Part shown: positions 1-9,482 of the stretch, in pieces
How the letters are laid out: every line of letters begins with the position of its first letter
Position numbering within the stretch: position 1 is the stretch's first letter
Source: Haloferax litoreum
GTDB lineage: Archaea; Halobacteriota; Halobacteria; Halobacteriales; Haloferacaceae
Direction of reading: 5' to 3'
DNA length: 64,000 nucleotides
NCBI RefSeq assembly: GCF_009674605.1
Contig: NZ_WKJO01000001.1
Coordinates: 992,001-1,056,000 of the forward strand
Made by a program: the position numbers and the translations under genes
The notes under the pieces: model-generated
Told to the model about the DNA's origin: nothing
Database searches by the model: none
The model's input: only the letters and a program-made list of their open reading frames with translations

Positions 1-86
1 CGGTTCACGTATTTCACTCATTCTTCAGCGTACTCGTTTTCGCTCGTGGACAGGGTCCGCCGAACCCTGAACTCGGAGCGCGCTAT

Positions 87-386
87 CTAGGACCCGTCAC
101 CACCACCACCACCGATTGTGCCGTGTTTCGCCTTCATCTCTCGCTCGCGCCGATTGCGACGTTTCTCCTCGTCTGCTTTCTGTGGGTCGCTGTCACGTTG
201 TCTTTCTTCTTGCCTCCGTGTCCGTCGCATCGCCCAACTCAGGACGAAGAGGGCCGTGACGAACGAGACGAGCGCGTGAATCGCGTAGGCCGTGCCACCG
301 AGTACGAGGAACGACACCGCGAGTACGGTACAGAGCCCGACAGCGTACCCAAACCTGTTGAGTTGTTTCGAGGAGCCGTCCGACAT
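87..386 (-). CDS. small membrane protein, unknown function
   Basis: About 99 residues beginning MSDGSSKQLNRFGY. Two hydrophobic segments (about residues 13-33 and 36-53) form a hairpin, followed by a highly charged Arg/Glu/Lys tail ending in a Gly-rich stretch, so the tail probably lies in the cytoplasm. I chose the ATG at 386 because a TATA-like AT-rich stretch (AATAAATATG on the plus strand, 410-419) sits just upstream. A longer in-frame start exists but begins inside that promoter-like DNA. It follows tssA on the same strand. I recognise no family. Confidence 0.6.
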   Translation of the reverse strand: MSDGSSKQLNRFGYAVGLCTVLAVSFLVLGGTAYAIHALVSFVTALFVLSWAMRRTRRQEERQRDSDPQKADEEKRRNRREREMKAKHGTIGGGGGDGS

Positions 387-512
387 AGCAAGAGCTGAAA
401 TCCCGGTGACAATAAATATGAACACCGTTTGACGGTGCCGCCGCTTCGACCGACGCGACTACAGGCTGCGATTCACACCACTGAAAGAGAAGAGTCCGAA
501 CCGCGAAACCGC

Positions 513-1373
513 TTAGTTACCCTTCTCGACCGGAGCACCCACGAGGTTGCCCCACTCGGTCCACGACCCGTCGTAGTTGGTGACGTTATCGTAGCCGAGC
601 AGTTCGTGGAGCGCGAACCACGCGATGGACGAGCGCTCGCCGATGCGGCAGTAGGCGATGGTCGATTCGTCGCCTTCGATGCCTTCGGCGGCGTAGAGTT
701 CGCGGAGTTCGTCGGCGGACTTGAAGGTGCCGTCGTCGGTGACCGTCGCGGCCCACGAGATGTTGCTGGCACCGGGGACGTGGCCGCCGCGCTGGGCGGT
801 CTCCTGGAGTCCCGGGGGCGCGAGAATCTCGCCGGAGAACTCTTCGGGCGAGCGAACGTCGACGAGGGGCAGGCCCTTGTCGACGGCCTTCTCCACGTCG
901 TCGCGGTACGCGCGGATGTCCTCGAAGGGACCTTTGGCGGTGTACGTCTGCTCCGAGAAGGACGGGACTTCGTCGGTGACCGGATAGTCGTTGTCGACCC
1001 AGTAGTCGCGCCCGCCGTTCATCAGGCGCACGTCCTCGTGGCCGTAGTACTTGAACTGCCAGTAGGTGTAGGCGGCGAACCAGTTCGAGTTGTCACCGTA
1101 GAGGACGACAGTCGAGTCCTCGGAGATGCCGTGGGAACCGAGGAGGTCCGCGAAGTCTTCCTTCGTCAGGACGTCGCGCGTCGTCTGGTCCTGCAGTTGG
1201 GACTCCCAGTTGAAGCCAATCGCACCGGGGGCGTGGCTCTCGTCGTACGCCTCGGTGTCGACGTCGACTTCGACGAGGCGATACGCCGGGTCGTCGCTCT
1301 GGAACTCGTCGAGGTGGGACTCCACCCAGTCCGCAGAGACGAGGACGTCCTTCGCGTAATCGGAGTTGGACAT
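513..1373 (-). CDS. tssA: thiosulfate sulfurtransferase, two rhodanese domains
   Basis: About 286 residues with tandem rhodanese domains; the N-terminal domain is catalytically inactive and the C-terminal one carries the active-site loop CRIGERS (Cys at about residue 242). The family transfers sulfane sulfur from thiosulfate to acceptors such as cyanide or thiols. CRIGERS resembles the CRxGx(R/T) loop of classical thiosulfate sulfurtransferases. Start MSNSDYAKDV was chosen because it matches the family N-terminus; upstream in-frame codons run into the divergent promoter. It is divergent from a second rhodanese gene at 1626. The symbol follows my memory of H. volcanii naming. Confidence 0.9.
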   Translation of the reverse strand: MSNSDYAKDVLVSADWVESHLDEFQSDDPAYRLVEVDVDTEAYDESHAPGAIGFNWESQLQDQTTRDVLTKEDFADLLGSHGISEDSTVVLYGDNSNWFAAYTYWQFKYYGHEDVRLMNGGRDYWVDNDYPVTDEVPSFSEQTYTAKGPFEDIRAYRDDVEKAVDKGLPLVDVRSPEEFSGEILAPPGLQETAQRGGHVPGASNISWAATVTDDGTFKSADELRELYAAEGIEGDESTIAYCRIGERSSIAWFALHELLGYDNVTNYDGSWTEWGNLVGAPVEKGN

Positions 1374-1625
1374 TGCGATACATGATACGACAGCAACGGG
1401 CATAACTCTCACAGCGACGGCATGTACGGCCTCACCCCGGGTGATGCGGAAAATGTTGCCCACACATCGCAGTGCCGGCACCCGATTATCGGACGAAATT
1501 CGACTGATTCACCCGGTTTTCGGTGGCGATTTCGCCGATGCGGTAAGAACGTCCGGTATTCCGGACACGTGGCGAGGGGTGCAACGAGCCACGGACCTAA
1601 ATCCGCAGGCCGAGTAGGTATCTGC

Positions 1626-2402
1626 ATGGTAGACGTGGTCTCCGCAGACTGGCTTTCGGAGCACCTCGAGGACGTTCGCGTCGTCGACGTGCGCGATGGG
1701 TGGGAGTTCGACGGTATCGGTCACCTCCCGAACGCCGTCTCGATTCCGTTCGACGAGTTCCGCAACACCGAGGGCGACGTGGGGATGCTCCCCGGCAGCG
1801 ACGTGTGGAGCGAGTTGTTGTCGAACGCGGGCATCTCGGCTGACGACGACATCGTCGCCTACGACGACACCCACGGCGTCTTCGCGGCCAGATTCCTCGT
1901 GACGGCGCTGTTGTACGGTCACGAGTCGGCGAGGCTTCACCTCCTCGACGGGGATTTCAGCGCGTGGAACCGCGGGCACGAGACGACGACGGACGCATCC
2001 GACGTGCCGGCCGCGACCTACGAGGTGTCCGACTCGTCGGCGTCACCGTTGGTCGATTTCGAGACGGTCGAAGCCGCACTGGACGACTCGGAGACAGTCA
2101 TCGTCGATACCCGCGACGCCGCGGAGTTCGAGGAAGGCCACCTTCCCGGCGCGGTCAACCTCGATTGGCGCGAACTCGTGGACGACGAGACGCGGGGGTT
2201 GAAGTCCCGAGACGAACTCGACGCCATCCTCGAACCGGCGGGAATCACGCCGGACCGCCGAATCGTCCTCTACTGCAACACGGCACGCCGAATCAGCCAC
2301 ACCTACGTCGTCCTCTCGCACCTCGGCTACGAGCACGTCGAATTCTACGAAGGGAGCCTCATGGAGTGGGAAGCGCGCGACGGTGCGCTCGTCGAAGGGT
2401 AG
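1626..2402 (+). CDS. tssB: rhodanese-family sulfurtransferase, two domains
   Basis: About 258 residues, again two rhodanese domains. The C-terminal domain has the putative catalytic loop CNTARR (Cys about residue 217), unlike the CRIGER loop of the divergent neighbour, so the substrate may differ. The ATG at 1626 gives the start MVDVVSADWLSEHL, which aligns with the N-terminus of the neighbour (VSADWVESHLDE), so the pair look like paralogues. The 252-bp divergent intergene must hold both promoters. Family call is firm; acceptor unknown. Confidence 0.88.
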   Translation: MVDVVSADWLSEHLEDVRVVDVRDGWEFDGIGHLPNAVSIPFDEFRNTEGDVGMLPGSDVWSELLSNAGISADDDIVAYDDTHGVFAARFLVTALLYGHESARLHLLDGDFSAWNRGHETTTDASDVPAATYEVSDSSASPLVDFETVEAALDDSETVIVDTRDAAEFEEGHLPGAVNLDWRELVDDETRGLKSRDELDAILEPAGITPDRRIVLYCNTARRISHTYVVLSHLGYEHVEFYEGSLMEWEARDGALVEG

Positions 2403-2444
2403 TCACGGAAGGTCGCCGCCGGCCAACCGAACACACAGTCTGCG

Positions 2445-3551
2445 TCACGGTGGAACCCCAGTCGCTTCGTCCGAGTCCGCGTCAGACCCAGAACCGGGGT
2501 CAGTCGCCGAGTCAGAAGCGTCAGGCTCGACTGTTGCCTCTGTCGCATCTTCGGGTGCGCGTCCGTTTTCGACGTCCAGTTCGTCACCCAACAGCGACAC
2601 CGACTCCGCGAGGAGTGCGACGACGAGTGGTCCAGCGATGATACCGACGGGACCGAGGCTGAGGAGACCACCGACGAACCCGACGAAGTAGAGACTTCCC
2701 GGCAGGTCCGCCGTCTCTCTGGCGAGACGTGGACGAATGAGAATATCTGGAAGCCACGCGATGGCGAACCCACCGACGACGCCGACGAGGATGGCGGCGA
2801 GGAAGTCGCCCACGGCGGCGTGATACAGCGCCATCAGCGCGAGGAGGAAACTCGGGCCGACGATGGGGATGAACTGGAGGATGGCGGCCACCGTCGCGAG
2901 CGTGATGACGAAGTCGTACCCGAGTATCGAGAACACCGCGAACGCGATGAAGAACGTCCCGACGGCAGTCGCCGCCTGCAAGACGTAGATTGCGAAGAGC
3001 GTCTCTCGAGCGCGCGTGTTGAGCGAGGTAGCCACGTCGTGGTACTCTACGGGGACCAACGCGAGGAGCGTCTGTCCGACCGAGTCGCCGCCGAGGACCA
3101 GCGAGAACACCAAGAACCCGAACAGGGTGAGTTTGATGAGGACGACGGGTGCCGCCGTGGCGACAGACCGGCCGATGGACCGAATCAGCGAGAAGAGGAC
3201 CGTGAGAGCCTCGTCGAGCGTCACCTCGTAGGCCATCCCGAGAACCTCGAACGAGAGTGACTCCGGCAAGAGCGACGCGAGTACGAAGAGGTCGTTCAGT
3301 CGGAGAAAGAAGATGACGAACAGCGGTGCCAGAACGACGGACGCACCGATGGCGGCGACGACTGTCGCGATAGCACTCGCTCCCCACCGAGACACGCCAC
3401 GAACTTCCAGACGGCGTCTGAGCGGGATGAGGAGGTACGCGACGGTGATGGCGAAGAATACCGTCGCCAGTACGTCGAGGAGGATAAACGCCGCGAGCAG
3501 CGAGAAGAGCGCGAGGACACCGCCGAGGACGTACAGGCGCGAATTACTCAC
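2445..3551 (-). CDS. AI-2E/PerM family transporter (UPF0118)
   Basis: About 368 residues with the family pattern: an N-terminal pair of helices, a soluble middle segment (about residues 60-140), then four or five closely spaced C-terminal helices including PIVGPSFLLALMALYHA and the LLSLGPVGIIAGPLVV motif. Members export small molecules or act as Na+/H+ antiporters; the substrate here is unknown. I chose the GTG at 3551 (VSNSRLYVLGG) because the first helix starts right after it and upstream codons read as low-quality coding. The C-terminus is an acidic tail. It converges with tssB. Confidence 0.8.
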   Translation of the reverse strand: MSNSRLYVLGGVLALFSLLAAFILLDVLATVFFAITVAYLLIPLRRRLEVRGVSRWGASAIATVVAAIGASVVLAPLFVIFFLRLNDLFVLASLLPESLSFEVLGMAYEVTLDEALTVLFSLIRSIGRSVATAAPVVLIKLTLFGFLVFSLVLGGDSVGQTLLALVPVEYHDVATSLNTRARETLFAIYVLQAATAVGTFFIAFAVFSILGYDFVITLATVAAILQFIPIVGPSFLLALMALYHAAVGDFLAAILVGVVGGFAIAWLPDILIRPRLARETADLPGSLYFVGFVGGLLSLGPVGIIAGPLVVALLAESVSLLGDELDVENGRAPEDATEATVEPDASDSATDPGSGSDADSDEATGVPP

Positions 3552-3642
3552 TCGTAGTGATTCTCTCGCTGAGAGCAAAATCGTTCCGCCGACTGAGGGG
3601 TTCGGCGGTGGGGTCGACAGTCGAGGGCACACATCACGGACA

Positions 3643-3650
3643 TTAAATAT
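3643..3650 (+). promoter_or_regulatory. TATA box of the thiamine-type ABC operon
   Basis: TTAAATAT lies 23-30 bases before the ATG at 3673, the spacing expected of a haloarchaeal TATA element serving a leaderless or nearly leaderless transcript. Confidence 0.6.
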
Positions 3651-3672
3651 CACCGGGTACAACAACCGAGTA

Positions 3673-4806
3673 ATGAAACGACGAACCTTCCTCAAAACTG
3701 CCGGTGCGAGTGGGACGGCCGCACTCCTCGCCGGGTGTACGGGAACGTCGGGCGAGACCACGACGGCAGAATCGGGCGGCGGCGCGGAGACGACGACCAC
3801 GCAAGGGACGACAGTCGACGGCGGCGACCAGACGCTCAGCGTCGGAACCTACGCGTCGTTCGTCGACGCACCGAGTACGAGTCCCGGTGTCTGGCTGAAA
3901 GACGAGTTCGAGTCCGAGTTCGACGCCACACTGGAGTGGCAGACGCCCGACGCCGGCGTGAACCACTACATCGAGCGCTCACTCCGCGGTGTCGAGTCCG
4001 GGGCAGACCTCTACGTTGGCCTCGACGCGCAGATGCTCGTCCGTATCGACGATAAACTCGACGAGGCACTGTTCACCCCGGCCGAGGGTCTCTCACGCCT
4101 CGGTGACGTGAACGAAGAACTCGAATTCGACCCACAAGGCCGCGCGATTCCCTACGACACGGGGTACATCTCGCTCGTCTACGACGAGACGCAAGGCGAA
4201 GACGGACCCTTCACGGCCCCGGAGACGTTCGACGGTCTGCTCGAATCCGAGTACGCGGGCGCACTCCTCGCACAGAACCCGACGTCGTCGGCGACGGGAC
4301 AGGCGTTCTTGCTCCACACCATCGACGCGAAGGGTGAAGACGGCTACCTCGACTACTGGGCACAGTTGAAGGAGAACGACGTTCGCGTCCTCGGCAACTG
4401 GGCCGACTCGTACACCGCCTACTCCAACGGCGAAGCGCCGATGGTCGTCTCGTATTCGACCGACCAGGTGTACGCCAACCAATCCGGCGAAGACCTGGCG
4501 AAACACCAGATTCGCTTCCTGAACGACCAGGGCTACGCCAACCCGGAGGGGATGGCGGCGTTCGCCGATGCCACTGAACCCGACCTTGCCACCGAGTTCA
4601 TGGACTTCGTCCTGCGCCCCGAGGTGCAAGCCGAAATCGCCGTGCGCAACGTCCAGTTCCCGGCGACGACGAACGCCGAACTTCCCGAAGACTTCGCCCA
4701 GTACGCCCACGAACCCCCGGAGGCAGTCACGTTCGCGTACGACCGTCTCAAGGACAACCTGAGTGACTGGACCGACGCGTGGGCCCAGGAGTTCGCCAGC
4801 AAGTGA
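3673..4806 (+). CDS. ABC transporter substrate-binding lipoprotein, probably thiamine
   Basis: About 377 residues. The N-terminus MKRRTFLKTAGASG with a later LLAGC is a Tat signal plus lipobox, as in most haloarchaeal binding proteins; a Thr/Ser/Gly-rich linker follows. The body resembles the ThiB/TbpA thiamine-binding family (IPYDTGYISLVYDE; WADSYTAYSNGEAPMVVSYS). Extracytoplasmic, lipid-anchored, delivers ligand to the permease encoded 72 bp downstream. Substrate is from family resemblance; iron(III)-type binding proteins are the main alternative. Confidence 0.82.
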   Translation: MKRRTFLKTAGASGTAALLAGCTGTSGETTTAESGGGAETTTTQGTTVDGGDQTLSVGTYASFVDAPSTSPGVWLKDEFESEFDATLEWQTPDAGVNHYIERSLRGVESGADLYVGLDAQMLVRIDDKLDEALFTPAEGLSRLGDVNEELEFDPQGRAIPYDTGYISLVYDETQGEDGPFTAPETFDGLLESEYAGALLAQNPTSSATGQAFLLHTIDAKGEDGYLDYWAQLKENDVRVLGNWADSYTAYSNGEAPMVVSYSTDQVYANQSGEDLAKHQIRFLNDQGYANPEGMAAFADATEPDLATEFMDFVLRPEVQAEIAVRNVQFPATTNAELPEDFAQYAHEPPEAVTFAYDRLKDNLSDWTDAWAQEFASK

Positions 4807-4878
4807 GCCCACACCGTGGCCACCGAGAGACCCGAACCCTCACGTGAACACAGTGTCAGGGTTTCAGGGTGAGACGAC

Positions 4879-6621
4879 GTGAGTACCATCGACACGCTCA
4901 CTGACGCGACACGGACGCCGGTGCGGTGGGTCACCCGAGCCCTCGAACAGCGACTGCTCTCGCTCGTCGCAGTCGTCACCGCCGTCGTCCTCTTCGTCCT
5001 CTTTTACTACCCCGTCGCGACTGTCTTCGCCGACGCCGTCGTCGACGACGGCGCGTTCACGCTCGAACCTCTCACAGAGATTCTGACGAGTGAGTTCTAC
5101 CTCGTCGATATCATCTGGTTCACGGCGAAACAGGCGTTCTATTCGACCCTCGCCAGTCTCGCCCTCGGCCTCCCCGCGGCGTGGTTGTTCGCCCGCTTCG
5201 AGTTTCCCGGCCGGGAGACGCTTCGCTCGCTCACCATCCTCCCGTTCGTCATGCCCTCCATCATGGTCGCTATCGGGTTCGTGGCGACGTTCGGGCGCAA
5301 CGGGACGCTCAACCGTGCGCTCACGGCCGTCGGCCTTCCCCCGGTCGAACTGCTGTTCACGCTCGAAGCCATCATCATCGCGCACGCCTTCTACAACGCA
5401 CCACTCGTCGCTCGCGTCGTGACCGCCGCGTGGGAGAGCGTCGACGCCCGCGCCGTCGAGACTGCGCGCGCCCTCGGTGCGAATCCGAGACGTGCGTTCC
5501 GCGACGTGGTCCTCCCGCAACTCCTCCCGTCAGTCGGTATCGGCGCGACGCTGACGTTCATCTTCACCTTCGCGTCGTTCCCCATCGTCCTCGCCCTCGG
5601 CGGGTTCCAACTGGCGACCATCGAGGTGTTCGTCTTCGCGAAGGTTCGTGACCTCGCGTACGCCGAGGCAGCGAGTCTCGCCGTCATCGAGACGGTCATC
5701 TCGCTCACGCTGACGGCGGCGTACCTCAGTTACGAGGGGAGACAGCGCGCCGCGGGCGGGGCGGCGAATCCGCTTCCGCGGCAGTCAGTCGTTCCGACGA
5801 CGTGGTCACCGAAGTCCGCGCTTCAGACCGTCGGTATCGCCGCGTACACCGTCGTCGTCGGCCTCGTGTTCATCGTCCCCATCGCCAGCATGATTCTCGC
5901 GAGTGTCACCGGTGCCGACGGCGGACTCACCCTCGAACACTACGCCTTCCTCGCCGAACGGCAGGCGACGGGAGCGACGTATCAAGTCAAACCGCTGCCC
6001 GCAATCTGGAACTCGCTTCTCTTCGCCGCCGGGACACTCCTCGTCGCCGTTCCGATGGGTGTGACGATGGCCATCCTCACGACCCGGCGCTACCGTGGTC
6101 GGACGCTCATCGACGCCCTCGCGATGGCCCCCTTCGCCGTCTCGGGAATCGTCGTGGGCCTCGGCCTCTTACGTGGTCTGGTCTTCGGTGTCGACGTCTT
6201 CGGCACACGCATCCGCGTGACCGGTGCACTCGCCATCGTCGCCGCCCACGCAGTCAGCGCGTATCCGTTCGTCACGCGAAACGTCGCACCACTGTTCTCT
6301 CGCCTCGACGACCGACTCGTGGAGTCGGCGCGGAGTCTCGGGGCGACCCGAACGCGCGCCCTTTTCGACGTGGAACTGCCGCTCGTCTGGACTGGCGTCG
6401 TCGCGGGCGCGGCCTTCGCCGTCGCCATCAGCATCGGCGAGTTCGACTCCACGATTATCCTCGCAGAAGGCGCCGGTCGGTACACCATGCCCGTCGCTGT
6501 CGAGCGACTACTGGGTCGCCGACTCGGTCCCGCGACGGCGATGGGATGTGTCCTCCTCCTCGTCACGTCTGTGAGTTTCTTCGTCGTCGACCGGTTCGGC
6601 GGCCGGTGGGGTGAACTATGA
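4879..6621 (+). CDS. ABC transporter permease, fused two-module type (probably thiamine)
   Basis: About 580 residues, GTG start. Two homologous halves of about six helices each, both carrying an EAA-type loop that contacts the ATPase (half one about residues 190-215, SVDARAVETARALGANPRRAF; half two about 475-500, DDRLVESARSLGATRTRALF). This double-module layout is that of ThiP and FbpB. It forms the membrane channel with the lipoprotein at 3673 and ATPase at 6753, and its stop overlaps an upstream alternative ATG of the ATPase frame. Confidence 0.88.
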   Translation: MSTIDTLTDATRTPVRWVTRALEQRLLSLVAVVTAVVLFVLFYYPVATVFADAVVDDGAFTLEPLTEILTSEFYLVDIIWFTAKQAFYSTLASLALGLPAAWLFARFEFPGRETLRSLTILPFVMPSIMVAIGFVATFGRNGTLNRALTAVGLPPVELLFTLEAIIIAHAFYNAPLVARVVTAAWESVDARAVETARALGANPRRAFRDVVLPQLLPSVGIGATLTFIFTFASFPIVLALGGFQLATIEVFVFAKVRDLAYAEAASLAVIETVISLTLTAAYLSYEGRQRAAGGAANPLPRQSVVPTTWSPKSALQTVGIAAYTVVVGLVFIVPIASMILASVTGADGGLTLEHYAFLAERQATGATYQVKPLPAIWNSLLFAAGTLLVAVPMGVTMAILTTRRYRGRTLIDALAMAPFAVSGIVVGLGLLRGLVFGVDVFGTRIRVTGALAIVAAHAVSAYPFVTRNVAPLFSRLDDRLVESARSLGATRTRALFDVELPLVWTGVVAGAAFAVAISIGEFDSTIILAEGAGRYTMPVAVERLLGRRLGPATAMGCVLLLVTSVSFFVVDRFGGRWGEL

Positions 6622-6752
6622 GTGGCCAGCGAGATGGACCGGAGAAATCAGTCAGTGTGAAGCGGCCGAGCGGAGCGAAGCGACCACCCGAGGAGGCGGA
6701 GAGTTTTACCCGTCGCCAGAAGACTGAGAGACGTGACCCCGGAGGGCAACCT

Positions 6753-7802
6753 ATGAAACTCGAACTCGACAGCGTGTCGAAGCGCTACGGGACCGCGACG
6801 GCACTGGATTCGGTATCGCTCACCGTCGACGATGGCGAGTTCTTCACGCTCGTCGGCCCCTCCGGGTGCGGGAAGACGACGACGCTCCGGTGTATCGCCG
6901 GATTCGAGTCGCCGACTGAGGGCACGGTTCGCTTCGACGGCGAGTCGATGGACGGGGTTCCACCCGAAGCGAGGGGGGTCGGTGTCGTGTTCCAGAACTA
7001 CGCGCTGTTCCCGCACATGAGCGTCGGCGAGAACGTCGCCTACGGACTCAGGTTCGTGGACCCACCCGGTGGGGTCACCCGCGACGAACGCGTCGAAGAA
7101 CTCCTCAAACTCGTGGACCTCGCAGGGTTCGAGGACCGCGAACCCGACTCCCTCTCCGGCGGGCAACAACAACGTGTCGCCCTCGCGCGCGCCCTCGCAC
7201 CCGGTCCGGCCATCCTCCTCCTCGACGAACCCATGTCGGCGCTGGACGCCCGTCTACGTGAGCGACTCCGCCAACAGGTCAAGCGCATCCAGTCGGAACT
7301 CGGTGTCACGACAGTCTACGTCACCCACGACCAATCGGAAGCACTGGCAGTCTCTGACCGCGTCGCCGTCCTCAACCGCGGGCGCGTCGAGCAAGTCGGT
7401 GAACCCCGCGACGTGTACCATCGGCCTCGAACTGAGTTCGTCGCAGAGTTCGTCGGCGAGAACAACGTCCTCCACGGAGTCGTGGAGTCTCGACTGGAAG
7501 CAGAGGGGGTCGAAGTGGACGTGGATGGACACTCGTTCATCCTCGACGGCGTCGACAAATCGGCCGGTGAGTCACTCACGTTCTGTGTCCGCCCGGAGAA
7601 CCTTCGGGCCGGTACCGAGACGAACCAGATTCGTGGGACCATCACCGGCACGGAGTTCCAGGGTGCGACCACCCGTCTCGGACTCGACTGGAAGCAGACC
7701 GACGTGACCGTGGTCGTCGCGGACGACGGCGACACCACGTTCGAGGTCGGTCAAGAACTCGTCGTCGGGTTCGACCCCGACGCGGCACACGTCGTAGCGT
7801 GA
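6753..7802 (+). CDS. ABC transporter ATP-binding protein, probably thiamine
   Basis: About 349 residues. Walker A GPSGCGKTT (about 34-42), Q-loop, signature LSGGQQQ, Walker B ILLLDEP, D-loop SALDA, switch His in VTHDQ, then a C-terminal regulatory TOBE-like domain, as in PotA/FbpC/ThiQ importers. I start it at MKLELDSVSKRYG, preceded by the Shine-Dalgarno-like GGAGGG at 6741. An in-frame ATG at 6618 overlaps the permease stop (ATGA) but would add 45 basic, low-complexity residues before the domain. Confidence 0.88.
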   Translation: MKLELDSVSKRYGTATALDSVSLTVDDGEFFTLVGPSGCGKTTTLRCIAGFESPTEGTVRFDGESMDGVPPEARGVGVVFQNYALFPHMSVGENVAYGLRFVDPPGGVTRDERVEELLKLVDLAGFEDREPDSLSGGQQQRVALARALAPGPAILLLDEPMSALDARLRERLRQQVKRIQSELGVTTVYVTHDQSEALAVSDRVAVLNRGRVEQVGEPRDVYHRPRTEFVAEFVGENNVLHGVVESRLEAEGVEVDVDGHSFILDGVDKSAGESLTFCVRPENLRAGTETNQIRGTITGTEFQGATTRLGLDWKQTDVTVVVADDGDTTFEVGQELVVGFDPDAAHVVA

Positions 7803-7850
7803 AGCGTGTGCTCGAACGTCTTTTGTGCCCACTACCGCAGACGGCGGCCG

Positions 7851-8060
7851 TTAGTTGGCGAACGCCAGCAGGAGGAACCCGAACGCGAGAACGAAGAGGA
7901 AGACGCCCACAGCCTCGAACTGTCGTCGTCCTGTGGCCGTCAGTGTCGGGTCGTTCACCGTCTGTCTGCGTTTGAACGCGAGAGCACGCTCGGGAGACCG
8001 AATTAGCACGAGACCAGCCGTTGCGAACCCGAATGCGGCGAGAAGGGCAGTCGTGTTCAT
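7851..8060 (-). CDS. small two-helix membrane protein
   Basis: About 69 residues, MNTTALLAAFGFATAG. Two hydrophobic segments (about 3-19 and 50-68) flank a basic segment containing ERALAFKRRQT. Codon bias is typical of the genome. It lies downstream of the methyltransferase on the same strand, separated by about 40 bp, so possibly cotranscribed. Unknown function. Confidence 0.6.
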   Translation of the reverse strand: MNTTALLAAFGFATAGLVLIRSPERALAFKRRQTVNDPTLTATGRRQFEAVGVFLFVLAFGFLLLAFAN

Positions 8061-8101
8061 GTCGATTCCACGACGAGACTCGTCGCCCGTGTGTTTGAGT
8101 G

Positions 8102-8782
8102 TTAGGGTGCGACGCCGACGGTGAGCAGCGTTCCGAACGTTCGGTAGCGGTCCACCATGTCTTGGCGCGTCTCCCAACTGTCGGTTGGGAACTCGTCTGC
8201 GGACGGAATCTCGATATCCATGTCGGCGATAGAATCCTGTTCGGCGACGTAGAGACCCGCGTCACGGAACGCTTGCCGGTACTTCTCGTGGGACCACCGC
8301 GTCATCTCGATTGAGATGTTGTCCTGCCAGTGGTGGGAGTGGACGTTCTCTTCGTAATAGTTGACCGCGCAGTAGAAGGTGCCACCGGGCTTGAGGATGC
8401 GAGCGACCTCTTCGAGTGTGTGGTGCGGGTCGGGCGCGTAGTAGAACGCCTCCATCGACCAGACGTGGTCGACGCTGTCGTCGGCGAAGGGCAGGTCGTC
8501 GAAGTCGCCGACGAGGTACGTGATGTCCTCGGTGTCGGTGTACTCGCGGGCGTTCTGAACCATCTCCGGGGACCCGTCGAGGCCGACCCCACGACCGATG
8601 TGTTTCGTGTCGTAGAGTGCCCGAAGGGCGTACCCACTGCCGGTTCCGAGGTCGACGACGCTGTCGCCTTCTTCGACCGGCATCCGGGCGAGGGCGTGTT
8701 TCGCCGTGTGCCAGTGTCGGTCCTCCATCCCTTTGTCGCGGCCATCGGCCGCCCAGGCGTCGAATTCGTCGCGAACGCTCAT
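8102..8782 (-). CDS. class I SAM-dependent methyltransferase
   Basis: About 226 residues. Motif I VVDLGTGSGYALRAL (about 43-57) and following GVGLDGSPEMVQ bind S-adenosylmethionine; the family core continues through DFDDLPFADDSVDHVWSMEAFYYAPDPHHTLEEVARILKPGG, typical of UbiE/COQ5-like Methyltransf_11 enzymes. Substrate cannot be told. Start MSVRDEFDAWAAD at 8782 lies at the point where upstream codons become promoter DNA shared with the divergent gene at 8909. Confidence 0.85.
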   Translation of the reverse strand: MSVRDEFDAWAADGRDKGMEDRHWHTAKHALARMPVEEGDSVVDLGTGSGYALRALYDTKHIGRGVGLDGSPEMVQNAREYTDTEDITYLVGDFDDLPFADDSVDHVWSMEAFYYAPDPHHTLEEVARILKPGGTFYCAVNYYEENVHSHHWQDNISIEMTRWSHEKYRQAFRDAGLYVAEQDSIADMDIEIPSADEFPTDSWETRQDMVDRYRTFGTLLTVGVAP

Positions 8783-8908
8783 ATTCGCCCCACGGCGTGG
8801 GAGGACAAAATGGGTTCGAAGCACAGTCGGGTGAAAACGAGAGTGCAGTCGGAAGACGCACCCAGAGGAGGCACGCCATTTAATTACTGCCGTCGCTACG
8901 ACCGGAGT

Positions 8909-9367
8909 ATGGTCGGAGTACGCCGCCGATTTGCCCTCGCCGACACGGCACAGCAGGTCGTCGGAGGGTTCCTCCTCGCCGGACCGTTCGTCGTGACCGA
9001 GGAGGTGTGGGTGCTCGCGCGAGGGATGTCCCTCAGTCAAGCGATTCTCACGTTCGTCATCGTCCTCGCCGTCGGGTATGGGGCGCTCTACAAGGCAGAC
9101 GACCGGGACCCGGACAAAGAAAAAGAAGTCGGCGGCATCCCGGTTCGGTTCATCTCGCTCATCAGCGTCTCGTATCTCTCGGTGTTCATCCTCGCACTCG
9201 CATTCGACGCGCCGGGGACGTTCCTCTCCGACGTGTCGGGAACTGTCCTGTTCCACGCGTTCGGCTACGAACTCGACCTCGCCGTCCTCCGCATCACGCT
9301 CAAAGCGACGAGTGTCGGCGCGGTGTTCAGCGTCATCGGTGCAGCGACGGCCGACTCGCTGTACTGA
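8909..9367 (+). CDS. DUF2391-type integral membrane protein
   Basis: About 152 residues with roughly four transmembrane segments and a central polar stretch DDRDPDKEKEVGG. The N-terminal QQVVGGFLLAGPFVVTEEVW is what makes me assign it to the DUF2391 putative membrane family; that assignment is from memory. ATG at 8909, divergent from the methyltransferase with 126 bp between. Function unknown. Confidence 0.65.
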   Translation: MVGVRRRFALADTAQQVVGGFLLAGPFVVTEEVWVLARGMSLSQAILTFVIVLAVGYGALYKADDRDPDKEKEVGGIPVRFISLISVSYLSVFILALAFDAPGTFLSDVSGTVLFHAFGYELDLAVLRITLKATSVGAVFSVIGAATADSLY

Positions 9368-9482
9368 GCGTCTGTCTCGCCCGACCGTTCTACCGACGAG
9401 AACACCACGTGGCCGTGTGATTCTGCCCCGAGTGGGGCGCGATGGCATGAAGGATTAAGTTCGCTGAGTATCTGCTTTGGGT

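Noticed and set aside
1-86. Open 29-codon plus-strand reading ending at a TAG (88-90)
   Set aside because: Too short and cut by the window edge; it overlaps the 3' end of the minus-strand membrane gene and lacks haloarchaeal acidic character.
429-1385. 318-codon plus-strand frame opposite tssA
   Set aside because: Antisense to a two-domain rhodanese with active-site loop; no independent support.
6618-6752. Upstream start of the ABC ATPase overlapping the permease stop
   Set aside because: The ATGA overlap is tempting, but it adds 45 residues of charged low complexity before a domain that starts cleanly at 6753 after GGAGGG.
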